A program made the translations under genes and the position numbers. This document shows, one piece after another, positions 44,173-52,831 of a stretch of DNA of 64,000 bases. The stretch spans positions 23,126-87,125 of the forward strand of contig CAJQSU010000004.1 in NCBI GenBank assembly GCA_905616435.1. Direction: 5' to 3'. Below the pieces are notes generated by a model. That model saw nothing but the letters and a program-made list of their open reading frames with translations, did no database searches and was not told where the DNA came from. This stretch comes from an uncultured Candidatus Pelagibacter sp. (lineage in GTDB: Bacteria > Pseudomonadota > Alphaproteobacteria > Pelagibacterales > Pelagibacteraceae). How positions within the stretch are numbered: the stretch's first letter is position 1; each line of letters begins with the position of its first letter.

Positions 44173-45159
44173 ATGAAAGAAAAAATTATTTTTACTAACG
44201 GATTAATTGATCTTGCTCAGCCAAGATTGGGTACAAAAGTTTTATTTAAAACAGATGATTTTTTTGCATCTGCAAATAGAATTATCAGTCCGACCGAACC
44301 TGTTTTTAAAGAAGGTGTTTTTGACAAACATGGAAAATGGATGGATGGCTGGGAGTCTAGAAGAAAAAGAACTCAAGGACATGATTATATAATTCTTAAA
44401 TTAGGTAAACCTGGAAATATTAAAAAAATTGATGTTGACACTTCACATTTTAATGGAAACCAGCCAGCAATGGTTTCAATTGAAGGAGCAAACTCTAATT
44501 CAGATAAAACAAATCAATTAAAGTGGCAACCATTACTTTTAAGAAAAAAAACAAAAGCTAATAGCCATCACTATTTTTCAGTTAATAGTAAAAAAGTATT
44601 TACTCATATTAAATTTAATATTTTCCCTGATGGAGGTGTTGCTAGATTAAAACTTTATGGTTCAATTTCTAAATCAAACAAATTAAAAAATAAAAAAACA
44701 AATCTTGCGTCCTTGTTGGATGGTGCTTCTGTGATTGCGTGTAATAATGAGCATTTTGGAAAAGCTGAAAATATTTTAGCTCCTGGTAAATCGAAAAATA
44801 TGGGTGATGGCTGGGAAACAAGACGAAGAAGAGGCAAGGGATTTGATTGGTTGATATTAAATTCTTTAGATGGAAAAGAGATCGACAAAATTGAAATATC
44901 CACTCATCATTTTAAGGGTAATTTTCCAAGCTACTGCTCCTTACAAGCCGCTTATTTACCAACTTCAAAAAACTCCAAGCAAATTGTAAGCTCTTCAGTC
45001 AAATGGAAATATTTATTAAAAGATGCAAAACTTTCAGCTAATAAAATTCATACATTTAAAAACAATTTAATGAAAAAAGATAAGATTAATTTTATTAAGA
45101 TTAACATCTTTCCAGATGGTGGAATATCTCGATTTAGGATTTATGGCAATAATGTATGA
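44173..45159 (+). CDS. alc: Allantoicase
   Basis: Hydrolyses allantoate to ureidoglycolate and urea. The 328-aa protein is a tandem repeat of two allantoicase domains. GWESRRKRTQGHDYIILKLG and GWETRRRRGKGFDWLIL are equivalent, as are TSHFNGNQPA and THHFKGNFPS, and FPDGGVARLKLYG and FPDGGISRFRIYG. It starts directly after the puuE stop (TAAATG) and overlaps allA by 4 bp. Confidence 0.96.
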   Translation: MKEKIIFTNGLIDLAQPRLGTKVLFKTDDFFASANRIISPTEPVFKEGVFDKHGKWMDGWESRRKRTQGHDYIILKLGKPGNIKKIDVDTSHFNGNQPAMVSIEGANSNSDKTNQLKWQPLLLRKKTKANSHHYFSVNSKKVFTHIKFNIFPDGGVARLKLYGSISKSNKLKNKKTNLASLLDGASVIACNNEHFGKAENILAPGKSKNMGDGWETRRRRGKGFDWLILNSLDGKEIDKIEISTHHFKGNFPSYCSLQAAYLPTSKNSKQIVSSSVKWKYLLKDAKLSANKIHTFKNNLMKKDKINFIKINIFPDGGISRFRIYGNNV

Positions 45160-45659
45160 GTAATTTAATTATTAAACCAAAAGTTATTAATAAAGAAAAC
45201 TTTAAAAAGTTTGGTGATATGATCACAACTGATGGCATAAAACCTTTAGAAATAAACGATGGTTATGCAAAACGATTTGATGGAATAGCTAATCTAGATG
45301 CCAAAAAAGATAATGGAGAATCTATAATTAGTATTTTTTCAGCTTTAAAAAGATCATTCCCAATGAAGGTAGATATGATGGAAAAACACCCTCTTGGCAG
45401 CCAAGCATTTATTCCAATGAAAGAGACAACTTTTTTAGCCTTTGTTGCCCCACAGGGTGATAAACCTGATTTAAATAAAGCAGAAGCATTTATTGTTCCA
45501 AAAGGAATTGGTGTAAATTATAATTCTGGTGTTTGGCATTTTCCTCTAATTTCAACTGAAGATATGAATTTTTTAGTTGTTGATAGAAAAGGTGAGGGAG
45601 ACAACTTAGTTTTTCACGACTTAAATAAAGAAAATATTACCTTAGAATTTCAAGCATAA
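45156..45659 (+). CDS. allA: Ureidoglycolate lyase
   Basis: Splits ureidoglycolate to glyoxylate and urea, the last ureide step. At 167 aa it is of normal length, with a cupin fold: FKKFGDMI near 15-22, MEKHPLGSQAFIPM near 74-87, AFVAPQGDKPD near 95-105 and GVNYNSGVWHFPL near 120-132. It ends the puuE-alc-allA run; a bidirectional hairpin terminator follows. Confidence 0.95.
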   Translation: MSNLIIKPKVINKENFKKFGDMITTDGIKPLEINDGYAKRFDGIANLDAKKDNGESIISIFSALKRSFPMKVDMMEKHPLGSQAFIPMKETTFLAFVAPQGDKPDLNKAEAFIVPKGIGVNYNSGVWHFPLISTEDMNFLVVDRKGEGDNLVFHDLNKENITLEFQA

Positions 45660-45661
45660 AA

Positions 45662-45691
45662 AAAAGCCCATCAATAAATCGATGGGCTTTT
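45662..45691. terminator. Bidirectional intrinsic terminator
   Basis: An 11-bp perfect stem (AAAAGCCCATC and GATGGGCTTTT) with an 8-base loop, flanked by A-run and T-run. It lies 2 bases beyond allA and 15 bases beyond the stop of the convergent NCS1 permease gene and so can serve both. Confidence 0.9.
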
Positions 45692-45706
45692 AATTAAAGT
45701 TTTAAA

Positions 45707-47155
45707 TTATCTTTTAGATATAGCTAAGTGAACTACAGCACCAAGAGATGCTCCAATTATCCAAGCATATCCTCCACCGCCACCTAAGTTAGCGAAGAAA
45801 TCATCTAAACCTAAAAATAAAATGTTTGGCCAAACAGAGCCAACAGCAATATAGCCTGACAATATCCACGCTACCATTCCCTTGTAGTTAAAACCGCCAT
45901 TGTAATAATACTTTCCTTTAGGGTGTGCATCAAACAAAGCATCTACATCCAATTTTTCTTTTTTAACAATATAGTAATCTACAATCATTATACCAAATAC
46001 AGGTGCTAGAATTGCTCCTAAGGTATTAACAAATGGAAATAATCCCATTTGAGTAATAACAGAAACCCACATTCCACCAATAATAAATCCAAAACCAGCT
46101 GTAATTAATCCACCTGTTTTAAAATTAATTTTACTTGGCATTAAGTTGGCTAAGTCATACGCAGGAGGTATAAAGTTTGCAACCATATTGATTCCAACTG
46201 TTGCTGCAAAAAATGCAAATGCAGCAATTATTGTTAATCCTAAGTTATCTACTTTAGCTACCATCTCTGTTGGACTTGCTACGTATTCACCAAAAATTGC
46301 AATTGTTCCACCAGTAATCATTAAAGTGATGAAAGAGAATAAAATTACGTTTCCTACTAGTCCCCATAGGTTTCCTTTTCTCATCTCTTGCTCATTTTTA
46401 ACAAATCTAGCAAAGTCACCAAAGTTAATTACTACTGCAGCAAAATATCCGACCATAATTGAAAATACAGCTATGAAAGCTCCAAACGATCCTAAGCCTT
46501 CAAAACCACCAGTTCTTTCTCCTCCAGAAAATATAGTTCCTACTTCTGAAAAAAGTCCTCCACCAGCTTTAGCCCATATAACCAACATTAAAACAATCAT
46601 TACTACATAAACAGCTGGCCCAGCAAAGTTTAAGAATTTTCTGATAAGATCTACACCTTGCCAAAATAAATAAACTTGGAATGCCGATACAAATATAAAT
46701 GATACCCACATTACACCCGTCATTCCTAAGAACATTACTGTACCTTCGTTACCAGTTACCCCGGTAATTAAAAGTGCTATAGCAGTTGATGCTGCGTAAG
46801 TTTGAGCTCCATACCAGAACATTGCAACAAGACCTCTAGCCATTGCTGGAAAATTTGCTCCAAAAACACCCATACTTACACGAGCGAATACCGGATATGG
46901 AATTCCATGTTTTACACTTGGTTTACCTGAAAGGTTGACTAGCCACATTATAAAAAATCCTGCAAGAATTAATGCAGTAAATACAGCCCAACCATTTAGC
47001 CCTGAAGCTAAAAATAAAGACGCTGCCAAAGTATATCCAAATAAACTTTGTACATCGTTTGCCCATACGTTAAAGATTTCGAACCATCCCCAATTTTTTT
47101 TATTACTTGGAGTTGGAGCGAGATCTGCATTGTAGAGTGATTTTGATTTACTCAT
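45707..47155 (-). CDS. NCS1 family nucleobase/allantoin permease
   Basis: A 482-aa transporter with 12 membrane helices. The NCS1 pattern is seen in NVWANDVQSLFGYTLAASLF near 29-48, PYPVFARVSMGVFGANFPAM near 87-106, VMFWYGAQTY-like (ALVAMFWYGAQTYAASTAI), VINFGDFARFV and NFIPPAYDLANL. Families include cytosine, uracil, hydantoin and allantoin permeases. Convergence with puuE-alc-allA makes allantoin or a similar purine breakdown product the likely substrate. Confidence 0.9.
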   Translation of the reverse strand: MSKSKSLYNADLAPTPSNKKNWGWFEIFNVWANDVQSLFGYTLAASLFLASGLNGWAVFTALILAGFFIMWLVNLSGKPSVKHGIPYPVFARVSMGVFGANFPAMARGLVAMFWYGAQTYAASTAIALLITGVTGNEGTVMFLGMTGVMWVSFIFVSAFQVYLFWQGVDLIRKFLNFAGPAVYVVMIVLMLVIWAKAGGGLFSEVGTIFSGGERTGGFEGLGSFGAFIAVFSIMVGYFAAVVINFGDFARFVKNEQEMRKGNLWGLVGNVILFSFITLMITGGTIAIFGEYVASPTEMVAKVDNLGLTIIAAFAFFAATVGINMVANFIPPAYDLANLMPSKINFKTGGLITAGFGFIIGGMWVSVITQMGLFPFVNTLGAILAPVFGIMIVDYYIVKKEKLDVDALFDAHPKGKYYYNGGFNYKGMVAWILSGYIAVGSVWPNILFLGLDDFFANLGGGGGYAWIIGASLGAVVHLAISKR

Positions 47156-47308
47156 TTTATCTCCCTATGTTGATTTAACTTTGAAAAAATCATATTCAAA
47201 GAGAAGAGATAAGTAAATAAACTTAATTTATTAAAGTTAAAAAACTAATATAAACTCGGGCTTTTAACTGTGTCTAAAATGAGTTATCTAATGATATTTT
47301 AAAATTTA

Positions 47309-48316
47309 ATGCGAATCTTATACATACCAGTAACTAAAAAAATAACAGAAAAAAACATTAAAAATTATTTTAAATGTTTTTTATATGATATTTACATAAT
47401 TCTAAAAAATTTTTCATTTAATAGAAAATCAACAAATAGCACATCTGGATATATTGACTCTGCTATTCATTCAAATGCATACACTTTTGAACTTCCTTAT
47501 AGCTATTGTATAATTTTTTCTAAAATTATTAATTTACTGTTTGATGGCATTTTTGTGAATTGGAAATTTACAAATTATAGAAACGATTTAAATGATTTAG
47601 AATTAAAACTAATTCAAGTATCAAAAAAATTTAAAATTAAGAAAGTTATTGTTGATGCTACAGATAAAAGCGTTAATAAAATAAAAAATGATATACTCGA
47701 AGGATTTGATTATGTAATTAAGAGAGAAAAGAACAAGTCAATATCTGACAAAAAGTATTTAACCACAATGCTCCCTTGCAAGTTAATAGAATATAAAATT
47801 TCAAAAAAAAAAGAAAATATAAATTGGAATAAAATTGGTAGGTCTAGAGCAAATGATAAATTTAAATATGATATTTTTTTTTCAGGCCAACAAAGTTCTA
47901 ATTACAGGTATGAATTAATTGAATTTATAAAAAGTCAGAACTTTAATTTTTATGGAGGAGTAGAAAACTCACAAATACCTTATTACCAATATCTGGACAC
48001 TATATACAACTCTTCTATTAATTTAGCTCTTGAAGGAAAAGGTGAGTTTACTTTTAGACACTTAGAAATTTTAGCAAGCTGTTCATTTATGATATGTGAA
48101 AACTCCATAAATCAATTAGAATTACCATTACCACTGAAAGACGGTAAACATTTTGTGTCCTTTGATAGTAATGAAGATTTATTAGAAAAAATAAAATTTT
48201 ATCTAAAAAATGAAAAATTAAGACTAGCTATTGCTTTAAATGGAAGAAAAGTACTTGAAGAATATTATTCACCAAAAAAACATGGAGATATTATTTTAAA
48301 AAAAATTTTTCTCTAA
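47309..48316 (+). CDS. Glycosyltransferase-like protein (GT-B, CgeB-like C-terminus)
   Basis: A 335-aa protein. The C-terminal half has FRHLEILASCSFMICENS near 249-266 and a DGKHFVSFDSNEDLLEKI segment near 279-296, ending with ALNGRKVLEEYYSPKKH; this is the nucleotide-sugar side of GT-B enzymes related to CgeB/YkvP. The N-terminal half is rich in Ile, Asn and Lys and is not recognised. It is an isolated gene far from other envelope genes, though a second glycosyltransferase-like gene lies 8 kb away. Confidence 0.7.
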   Translation: MRILYIPVTKKITEKNIKNYFKCFLYDIYIILKNFSFNRKSTNSTSGYIDSAIHSNAYTFELPYSYCIIFSKIINLLFDGIFVNWKFTNYRNDLNDLELKLIQVSKKFKIKKVIVDATDKSVNKIKNDILEGFDYVIKREKNKSISDKKYLTTMLPCKLIEYKISKKKENINWNKIGRSRANDKFKYDIFFSGQQSSNYRYELIEFIKSQNFNFYGGVENSQIPYYQYLDTIYNSSINLALEGKGEFTFRHLEILASCSFMICENSINQLELPLPLKDGKHFVSFDSNEDLLEKIKFYLKNEKLRLAIALNGRKVLEEYYSPKKHGDIILKKIFL

Positions 48317-48373
48317 CTTTAGTTTGTGTATATTTACTAAACTTAAAGCAATATATTATTAAAATATAAATTT

Positions 48374-48925
48374 ATGAAATTAACAAAATATATATTTTTT
48401 TTCTTAATTTTGATTAACTTTAGCGATTCAAATGCAGACGATAGAGATATTCAGTTGAATAGATTGTTTAATGAACTTAAGATCAATAATACCTCTTCAA
48501 CATATAGAGTAGAGCAAAAAATATGGAAGATATGGAGCACACATCCTGCTAACCAAAAATTAACAGACAGATTAGCAGAAGGCTCAACACTTGTTAGAAA
48601 CAAACAATTATCAAAAGCAGTTAAAATATTTACAGACGTAATTAATCAAGATCCAAAATGGGCCGAAGCATGGAATAAAAGAGCGACAGTATTATATATG
48701 ATGGGAGATTATAAGGGGTCCCAAAATGATATTGATAAAGTGTTAGACCTTGAGAGGAGACATTTTGGAGCTTTGGCAGGACAAGGATTGGTAAATATTA
48801 AATTAGAAAATTATGAAAAAGCCATAAAAAGTTATAAAAAAGCTAAAGAAATTTATCCTACAATGCAATCACCGGATATAATGATTAAGCAGATTGAGGA
48901 ATTGATTAAGCAACAATTAATTTAA
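48374..48925 (+). CDS. Exported TPR-repeat protein
   Basis: A 183-aa protein with a signal peptide (KLTKYIFFFLILINFSDSNA) and three tetratricopeptide repeats from about residue 74 to 165, with the pattern of W-x-AWNKRA and FGALAGQG and YEKAIKSYKKA. TPR proteins mediate protein contacts; here probably in the periplasm. Partner unknown. The gap of 57 bp upstream is AT-rich. Confidence 0.85.
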   Translation: MKLTKYIFFFLILINFSDSNADDRDIQLNRLFNELKINNTSSTYRVEQKIWKIWSTHPANQKLTDRLAEGSTLVRNKQLSKAVKIFTDVINQDPKWAEAWNKRATVLYMMGDYKGSQNDIDKVLDLERRHFGALAGQGLVNIKLENYEKAIKSYKKAKEIYPTMQSPDIMIKQIEELIKQQLI

Positions 48926-48972
48926 ATCCTCAATTGTTGATGCTATGGTTAATTAATAATCTTAATAATAAA

Positions 48973-50136
48973 ATGCAAAAATCTAACTGGAATTATCCAA
49001 CAACCATCTGGGTTGGAGAGAATAGAATTAAGGATTTAGCACTTGCTTGTAAATTATTAAAGGTTTCAAAACCTTTGTTAGTAACTGATAGCAGGCTCTC
49101 AAAATCAGAAATTGTCTTAAATGCCCTTAACATATTAAAAGTTAACAGTTTATCAGTTGAATTATATTTTAATATTGTCGGTAATCCCACAGGTGGCAAT
49201 GTTAACGAAGGAGTTGAGAGTTATAAAAAGAATGAATGTGATGGTGTAATTGCATTTGGTGGTGGAAGTGTACTAGATGTTGGAAAAGCAATTGCTTTTA
49301 TGTCGGCTCAAAGTTTACCAATTTGGGATTTTGAAGATGTCGGAGATAATTGGACTAAAGCGAACTCAGATAAAATTGCACCTATTATAGCAGTCCCGAC
49401 AACTGCAGGAACAGGTTCTGAAACGGGTAGAGCATCTGTAATTTTAAATGAAGAAACAGGAGTTAAGAATATTATTTTTCATCCAAAGTTTTTACCTTCA
49501 ATCGTAATCTTAGATCCAGTTTTAACAGTAGAGCTACCCCCAAGTATGACAGCTGCAACCGGTATGGATGCACTTGCTCATAATCTAGAAGCTTATTGTG
49601 CGCCAGGTTTCCATCCAATGGCTGATGGAATTGCACTGGAAGGAATGAGATTAATTAATAAATGGATACTTGAAGCTGTTAATAATGGATCCAATCTTGA
49701 AGCTAGAATGAACATGTTAACTGCTGCTACTATGGGGTCAACCGCTTTTCAAAAAGGACTAGGAGCTATTCACTCTTTAAGTCATCCAGTAAATGCATTA
49801 AATAATATTCATCATGGGTTATCAAATGCAATCTTTATGCCCTACGTATTAACTTTTAATAAAGATGTGATTGAAGAAAAGATAATCAAAATTTGCGATT
49901 ATTTAGAATTAAAAGATAAATCATTTAATGGATTTATTAATTTTGTTTTAGACTTAAGAAAAAAACTAGATATGCCTCATAAATTATCTGAGGTTATTAA
50001 AGAAGAGGATCTTCAATTAGATCGTTTATCAAAGATGGCTTTAGAGGATCCTTCTACAGGGGGAAATCCAAAAAAATTAACAGAAGCAGATATGAAATTA
50101 ATGTATCAACATAGTATGTCGGGTGAACTTTTTTAG
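48973..50136 (+). CDS. Iron-containing (group III) alcohol dehydrogenase
   Basis: An NAD-dependent dehydrogenase with GGGSVLDVGKAIAF near 82-95, VPTTAGTGSETGRASVIL near 139-156, and the iron ligands in ATGMDALAHNLEAY and the HSLSHPVNALNNIHHG block near 262-277. I chose the ATG at 48973; earlier in-frame starts exist at 48934 (TTG) and 48940 (ATG). A Fe-ADH of cultured SAR11 has been linked to methanol oxidation, so this could be the same enzyme; that is inference. Confidence 0.9.
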   Translation: MQKSNWNYPTTIWVGENRIKDLALACKLLKVSKPLLVTDSRLSKSEIVLNALNILKVNSLSVELYFNIVGNPTGGNVNEGVESYKKNECDGVIAFGGGSVLDVGKAIAFMSAQSLPIWDFEDVGDNWTKANSDKIAPIIAVPTTAGTGSETGRASVILNEETGVKNIIFHPKFLPSIVILDPVLTVELPPSMTAATGMDALAHNLEAYCAPGFHPMADGIALEGMRLINKWILEAVNNGSNLEARMNMLTAATMGSTAFQKGLGAIHSLSHPVNALNNIHHGLSNAIFMPYVLTFNKDVIEEKIIKICDYLELKDKSFNGFINFVLDLRKKLDMPHKLSEVIKEEDLQLDRLSKMALEDPSTGGNPKKLTEADMKLMYQHSMSGELF

Positions 50137-50139
50137 CAA

Positions 50140-50934
50140 ATGAGTGATTCAAATATATTGATTATAGAGGGCAACAATACAAAAGACTCAGAAGTATTTA
50201 TAAAAGCTGCAGGATCAACTGCTGCAGATAATTTGAAAGATCTTATTTTAAATTTACAAACAAATTCAAATATAAAAATTATAAATCCAACAAACTATAA
50301 AGAAACTAATGAGGCTCTTCAAAATATAAATAATTTTGATGGAATAATCTTTACCGGTGGAGCAATGAGAATTAACGACATGACTGATGAAATTAAAAAA
50401 CATATAAACTTTGCAACCAATTGCTTCAAACATAATAAAAAGATTTTAGCAATTTGTTGGGGACTACAAATTTGCTCAGTTGCAGCTGGAGGCAAAGTTG
50501 CTCCAGCTAAAAATGGAGCACACATTGGAATAGCATCTGATGTTAAAATAAATAATGAAGGAAAAGATAATTTAATTTATAGAAATAAAAAAAACGTTTT
50601 TACAACACCTGCATTTAATTTTGATGAGGTGGTAGAAATTCCTGATGGAGCAACTCTACTCGCTAGCGATAAGGTTAACAAGGTAATGGGAATTTATTTT
50701 AAAGTAGGTGGTTCAGAAATATGGGGGCTTCAATATCATCCTGACTACAAGTATCAGCAAATGATTAGCTTATCTAATGCTCGAAAAGATAGCCTGCTAA
50801 ACAACAAAGTTTTTAATAATGAAAATGAATATTTGAAACATATTTTGCTAATTGAAGAAGAAGATAAAAAATTAGATTTTGAAAATAGGACTTGTGAAGT
50901 TAAAAATTGGTTAGAATTTTTAAAAGTTAAATAA
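50140..50934 (+). CDS. Class I glutamine amidotransferase-like protein
   Basis: A 264-aa protein of the GATase-1 fold: FDGIIFTGGAMRIND near 66-80, the nucleophile elbow AICWGLQI near 105-112 and the catalytic His in GLQYHPDY near 197-204. It has no synthetase domain attached, so it may supply ammonia to an unknown partner or hydrolyse another gamma-glutamyl compound. It starts 3 bp after the Fe-ADH stop. Confidence 0.85.
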   Translation: MSDSNILIIEGNNTKDSEVFIKAAGSTAADNLKDLILNLQTNSNIKIINPTNYKETNEALQNINNFDGIIFTGGAMRINDMTDEIKKHINFATNCFKHNKKILAICWGLQICSVAAGGKVAPAKNGAHIGIASDVKINNEGKDNLIYRNKKNVFTTPAFNFDEVVEIPDGATLLASDKVNKVMGIYFKVGGSEIWGLQYHPDYKYQQMISLSNARKDSLLNNKVFNNENEYLKHILLIEEEDKKLDFENRTCEVKNWLEFLKVK

Positions 50935-50961
50935 ACTAAATATTTTGAATATTACTTTTTC

Positions 50962-52143
50962 ATGAATACTGAATATGATGTAATTATAATTGGTGCGGGT
51001 GCCGCAGGCATGATGTGTGCCATTGAGGCTGGAAAAAGAGGACGAAAAGTACTCCTAATTGAACACTCAAAAAAAATTGGTGAAAAGATTAGAATTTCTG
51101 GTGGCGGAAGGTGCAATTTTACAAACCTTCACACCCATCCAGGTAAATTTATCTCTAATAATCCTAAGTTTGTTAAATCAGCTTTAAGCCAATACACGCA
51201 AAATGATTTTATAAATCTTATTAAAAAACATGAAATCAAATTTCATGAAAAAAAATTAGGACAATTATTCTGTGATCAGAGTGCTAAACAAATAATAGAC
51301 ATGTTACTAGTAGAATGTGAAAAGGCTAATGTTACAATTATGAAAGAATTTATTGTAGATGAAGTTGATAAAAAAGATGATCAATATATTGTTTTATCAG
51401 AAGAGAATAATTTTTCATCTCAATCATTAATTATTGCAACTGGAGGATTATCAGTACCTAAAATTGGAGCAAGTGCTTTCGGTTATGATGTCGCTAAGAA
51501 ATTTGATTTAGATATTATAGAAACTTTGCCAGCACTAGTTCCTCTTACTTTTAATGAGAAGATACTAGAAATATGTAAAGAATTAACTGGTCTATCTGTT
51601 GAAGCTATTGTTTCGTTTAATAAAGTTTTATTCCAAGAGGGAATGCTTTTTACTCATAGAGGTTTGAGTGGTCCTTCAATCTTACAAATTTCCTCATATT
51701 GGAAATTAGGAGATAATATTAAGATTAATCTTTCTCCAAAAGAAAATGTATTTAAATTTTTAGAAGATAAAAAAAGTTCAAATCCAAAACAAGAAATTAC
51801 AAATATTATTGGAGATATACTACCAAAAAGACTAGCTCAAATTATTTGTAAAGAAAACAAGGTAAGCGGAAATATTTGTGAGATATCTAGTAAAATTTTA
51901 AAAAAATTAAGTGACTCAATAAACACTTGGGTAATAAATCCAATAGGTTCAGAGGGATATCGTACTGCGGAAGTCACGTTAGGTGGAGTTAATACAAACG
52001 AATTATCCTCTAAAACTATGATGTCCAATAAGCATAAAGGTTTATTTTTTATTGGAGAAGTAGTTGATGTGACAGGACACTTGGGTGGATATAATTTTCA
52101 GTGGGCATGGTCTTCAGGTTATGTAGCAGGCCAATATGCCTAA
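50962..52143 (+). CDS. NAD(P)/FAD-dependent oxidoreductase, HI0933/YhiN family
   Basis: A 393-aa flavoprotein with the FAD loop VIIIGAGAAGMMCAIEAGKRG near 6-26, RISGGGRCNFTN near 46-57, a mid-protein LIIATGGLSVPKIGASAFGY near 153-172 and the C-terminal GEVVDVTGHLGGYNFQWAWSSG near 365-386. This is the HI0933/YhiN family of uncertain function. It is 27 bp after the amidotransferase gene. Confidence 0.92.
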   Translation: MNTEYDVIIIGAGAAGMMCAIEAGKRGRKVLLIEHSKKIGEKIRISGGGRCNFTNLHTHPGKFISNNPKFVKSALSQYTQNDFINLIKKHEIKFHEKKLGQLFCDQSAKQIIDMLLVECEKANVTIMKEFIVDEVDKKDDQYIVLSEENNFSSQSLIIATGGLSVPKIGASAFGYDVAKKFDLDIIETLPALVPLTFNEKILEICKELTGLSVEAIVSFNKVLFQEGMLFTHRGLSGPSILQISSYWKLGDNIKINLSPKENVFKFLEDKKSSNPKQEITNIIGDILPKRLAQIICKENKVSGNICEISSKILKKLSDSINTWVINPIGSEGYRTAEVTLGGVNTNELSSKTMMSNKHKGLFFIGEVVDVTGHLGGYNFQWAWSSGYVAGQYA

Positions 52144-52189
52144 AAATCATCATATCGACTTAACCTCGTGCATTTGTTAAAATAAAAAA

Positions 52190-52816
52190 ATGTGCGGAAG
52201 ATATGTAATAAAAAACCCTGTTACCAAAACAAATAAATTGGTTAAATCGGCAATTCAAGTGGAGGATAATGAAAACTATAACGCGCACCCTTATCAAAAA
52301 CTACCAGTTATTAAAAAGTATAAAAATGGAAATACACTAGAAGCTCTTAAATGGGGTTTAGTTCCCAATTGGGCAAAAGAAAAAGATTTTAAAGCCTTAA
52401 TAAATGCAAGATTAGAAACTATTGATGAAAAAGTTTCATTTAAAAGATTAATTAAGAACAATCGATGTGTTGCAGTCGCGGATGGTTTTTATGAGTGGAA
52501 GAGAGAAGAAAAAGAAAAAACCCCTCACTATTTTATTAGAAAAGATAATAACCCAATATTTTTTGCAGGTATTTATGAAGGAGAACAATTTTGTTTAATA
52601 ACAGAAGAAGCTAAAGAAAAAATAAGTGAAATTCATCACCGAAAACCTGTGATTATTAATCAGACAGACATTAACCGATATTTAAATTTAGAGTTACAGG
52701 GTTCTTCTTTTTTAAAAGAATGCAATAAACCCGAACTTATATTTTATGAAGTTTCCAAAGATGTCAATAAACCAACAAATAATACGGCCTCATTAATTCA
52801 AAAAGCACCTAGTTAA
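52190..52816 (+). CDS. SRAP (SOS response-associated peptidase), YedK/HMCES-like
   Basis: A 208-aa protein starting MCGRY, whose Cys2 forms a DNA-protein crosslink with abasic sites after removal of Met1. Other conserved parts are LKWGLVPNWAKE near 54-65, NARLETI near 71-77, ADGFYEWKR near 99-107 and the active His in IHHRKPVII near 144-152. It protects abasic sites in single-stranded DNA. Convergent with the helicase gene with no base between stops. Confidence 0.95.
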   Translation: MCGRYVIKNPVTKTNKLVKSAIQVEDNENYNAHPYQKLPVIKKYKNGNTLEALKWGLVPNWAKEKDFKALINARLETIDEKVSFKRLIKNNRCVAVADGFYEWKREEKEKTPHYFIRKDNNPIFFAGIYEGEQFCLITEEAKEKISEIHHRKPVIINQTDINRYLNLELQGSSFLKECNKPELIFYEVSKDVNKPTNNTASLIQKAPS

Positions 52817-52831
52817 CTAGCTTTTTTTTTT
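52809..52831 (+). terminator. Possible terminator at the convergent gene ends
   Basis: CTAGTTAACTAG (52809-52820) is a perfect palindrome that covers both stop codons, followed by C and a run of ten T. The 4-bp stem with a 4-base loop is short, but the T-run is strong, so rightward termination after the SRAP gene is plausible. Confidence 0.4.

Noticed and set aside
46146..46610. A 154-codon plus-strand frame inside the NCS1 permease gene
   Set aside because: It is the antisense shadow of a well-supported transporter; composition (Ala/Pro/Lys/Ile) reflects reversed membrane codons.
47235..47269. Inverted repeat AGTTAAAA/TTTTAACT ahead of the glycosyltransferase gene
   Set aside because: Eight A/T-dominated pairs with a 19-base loop are expected by chance at this base composition.
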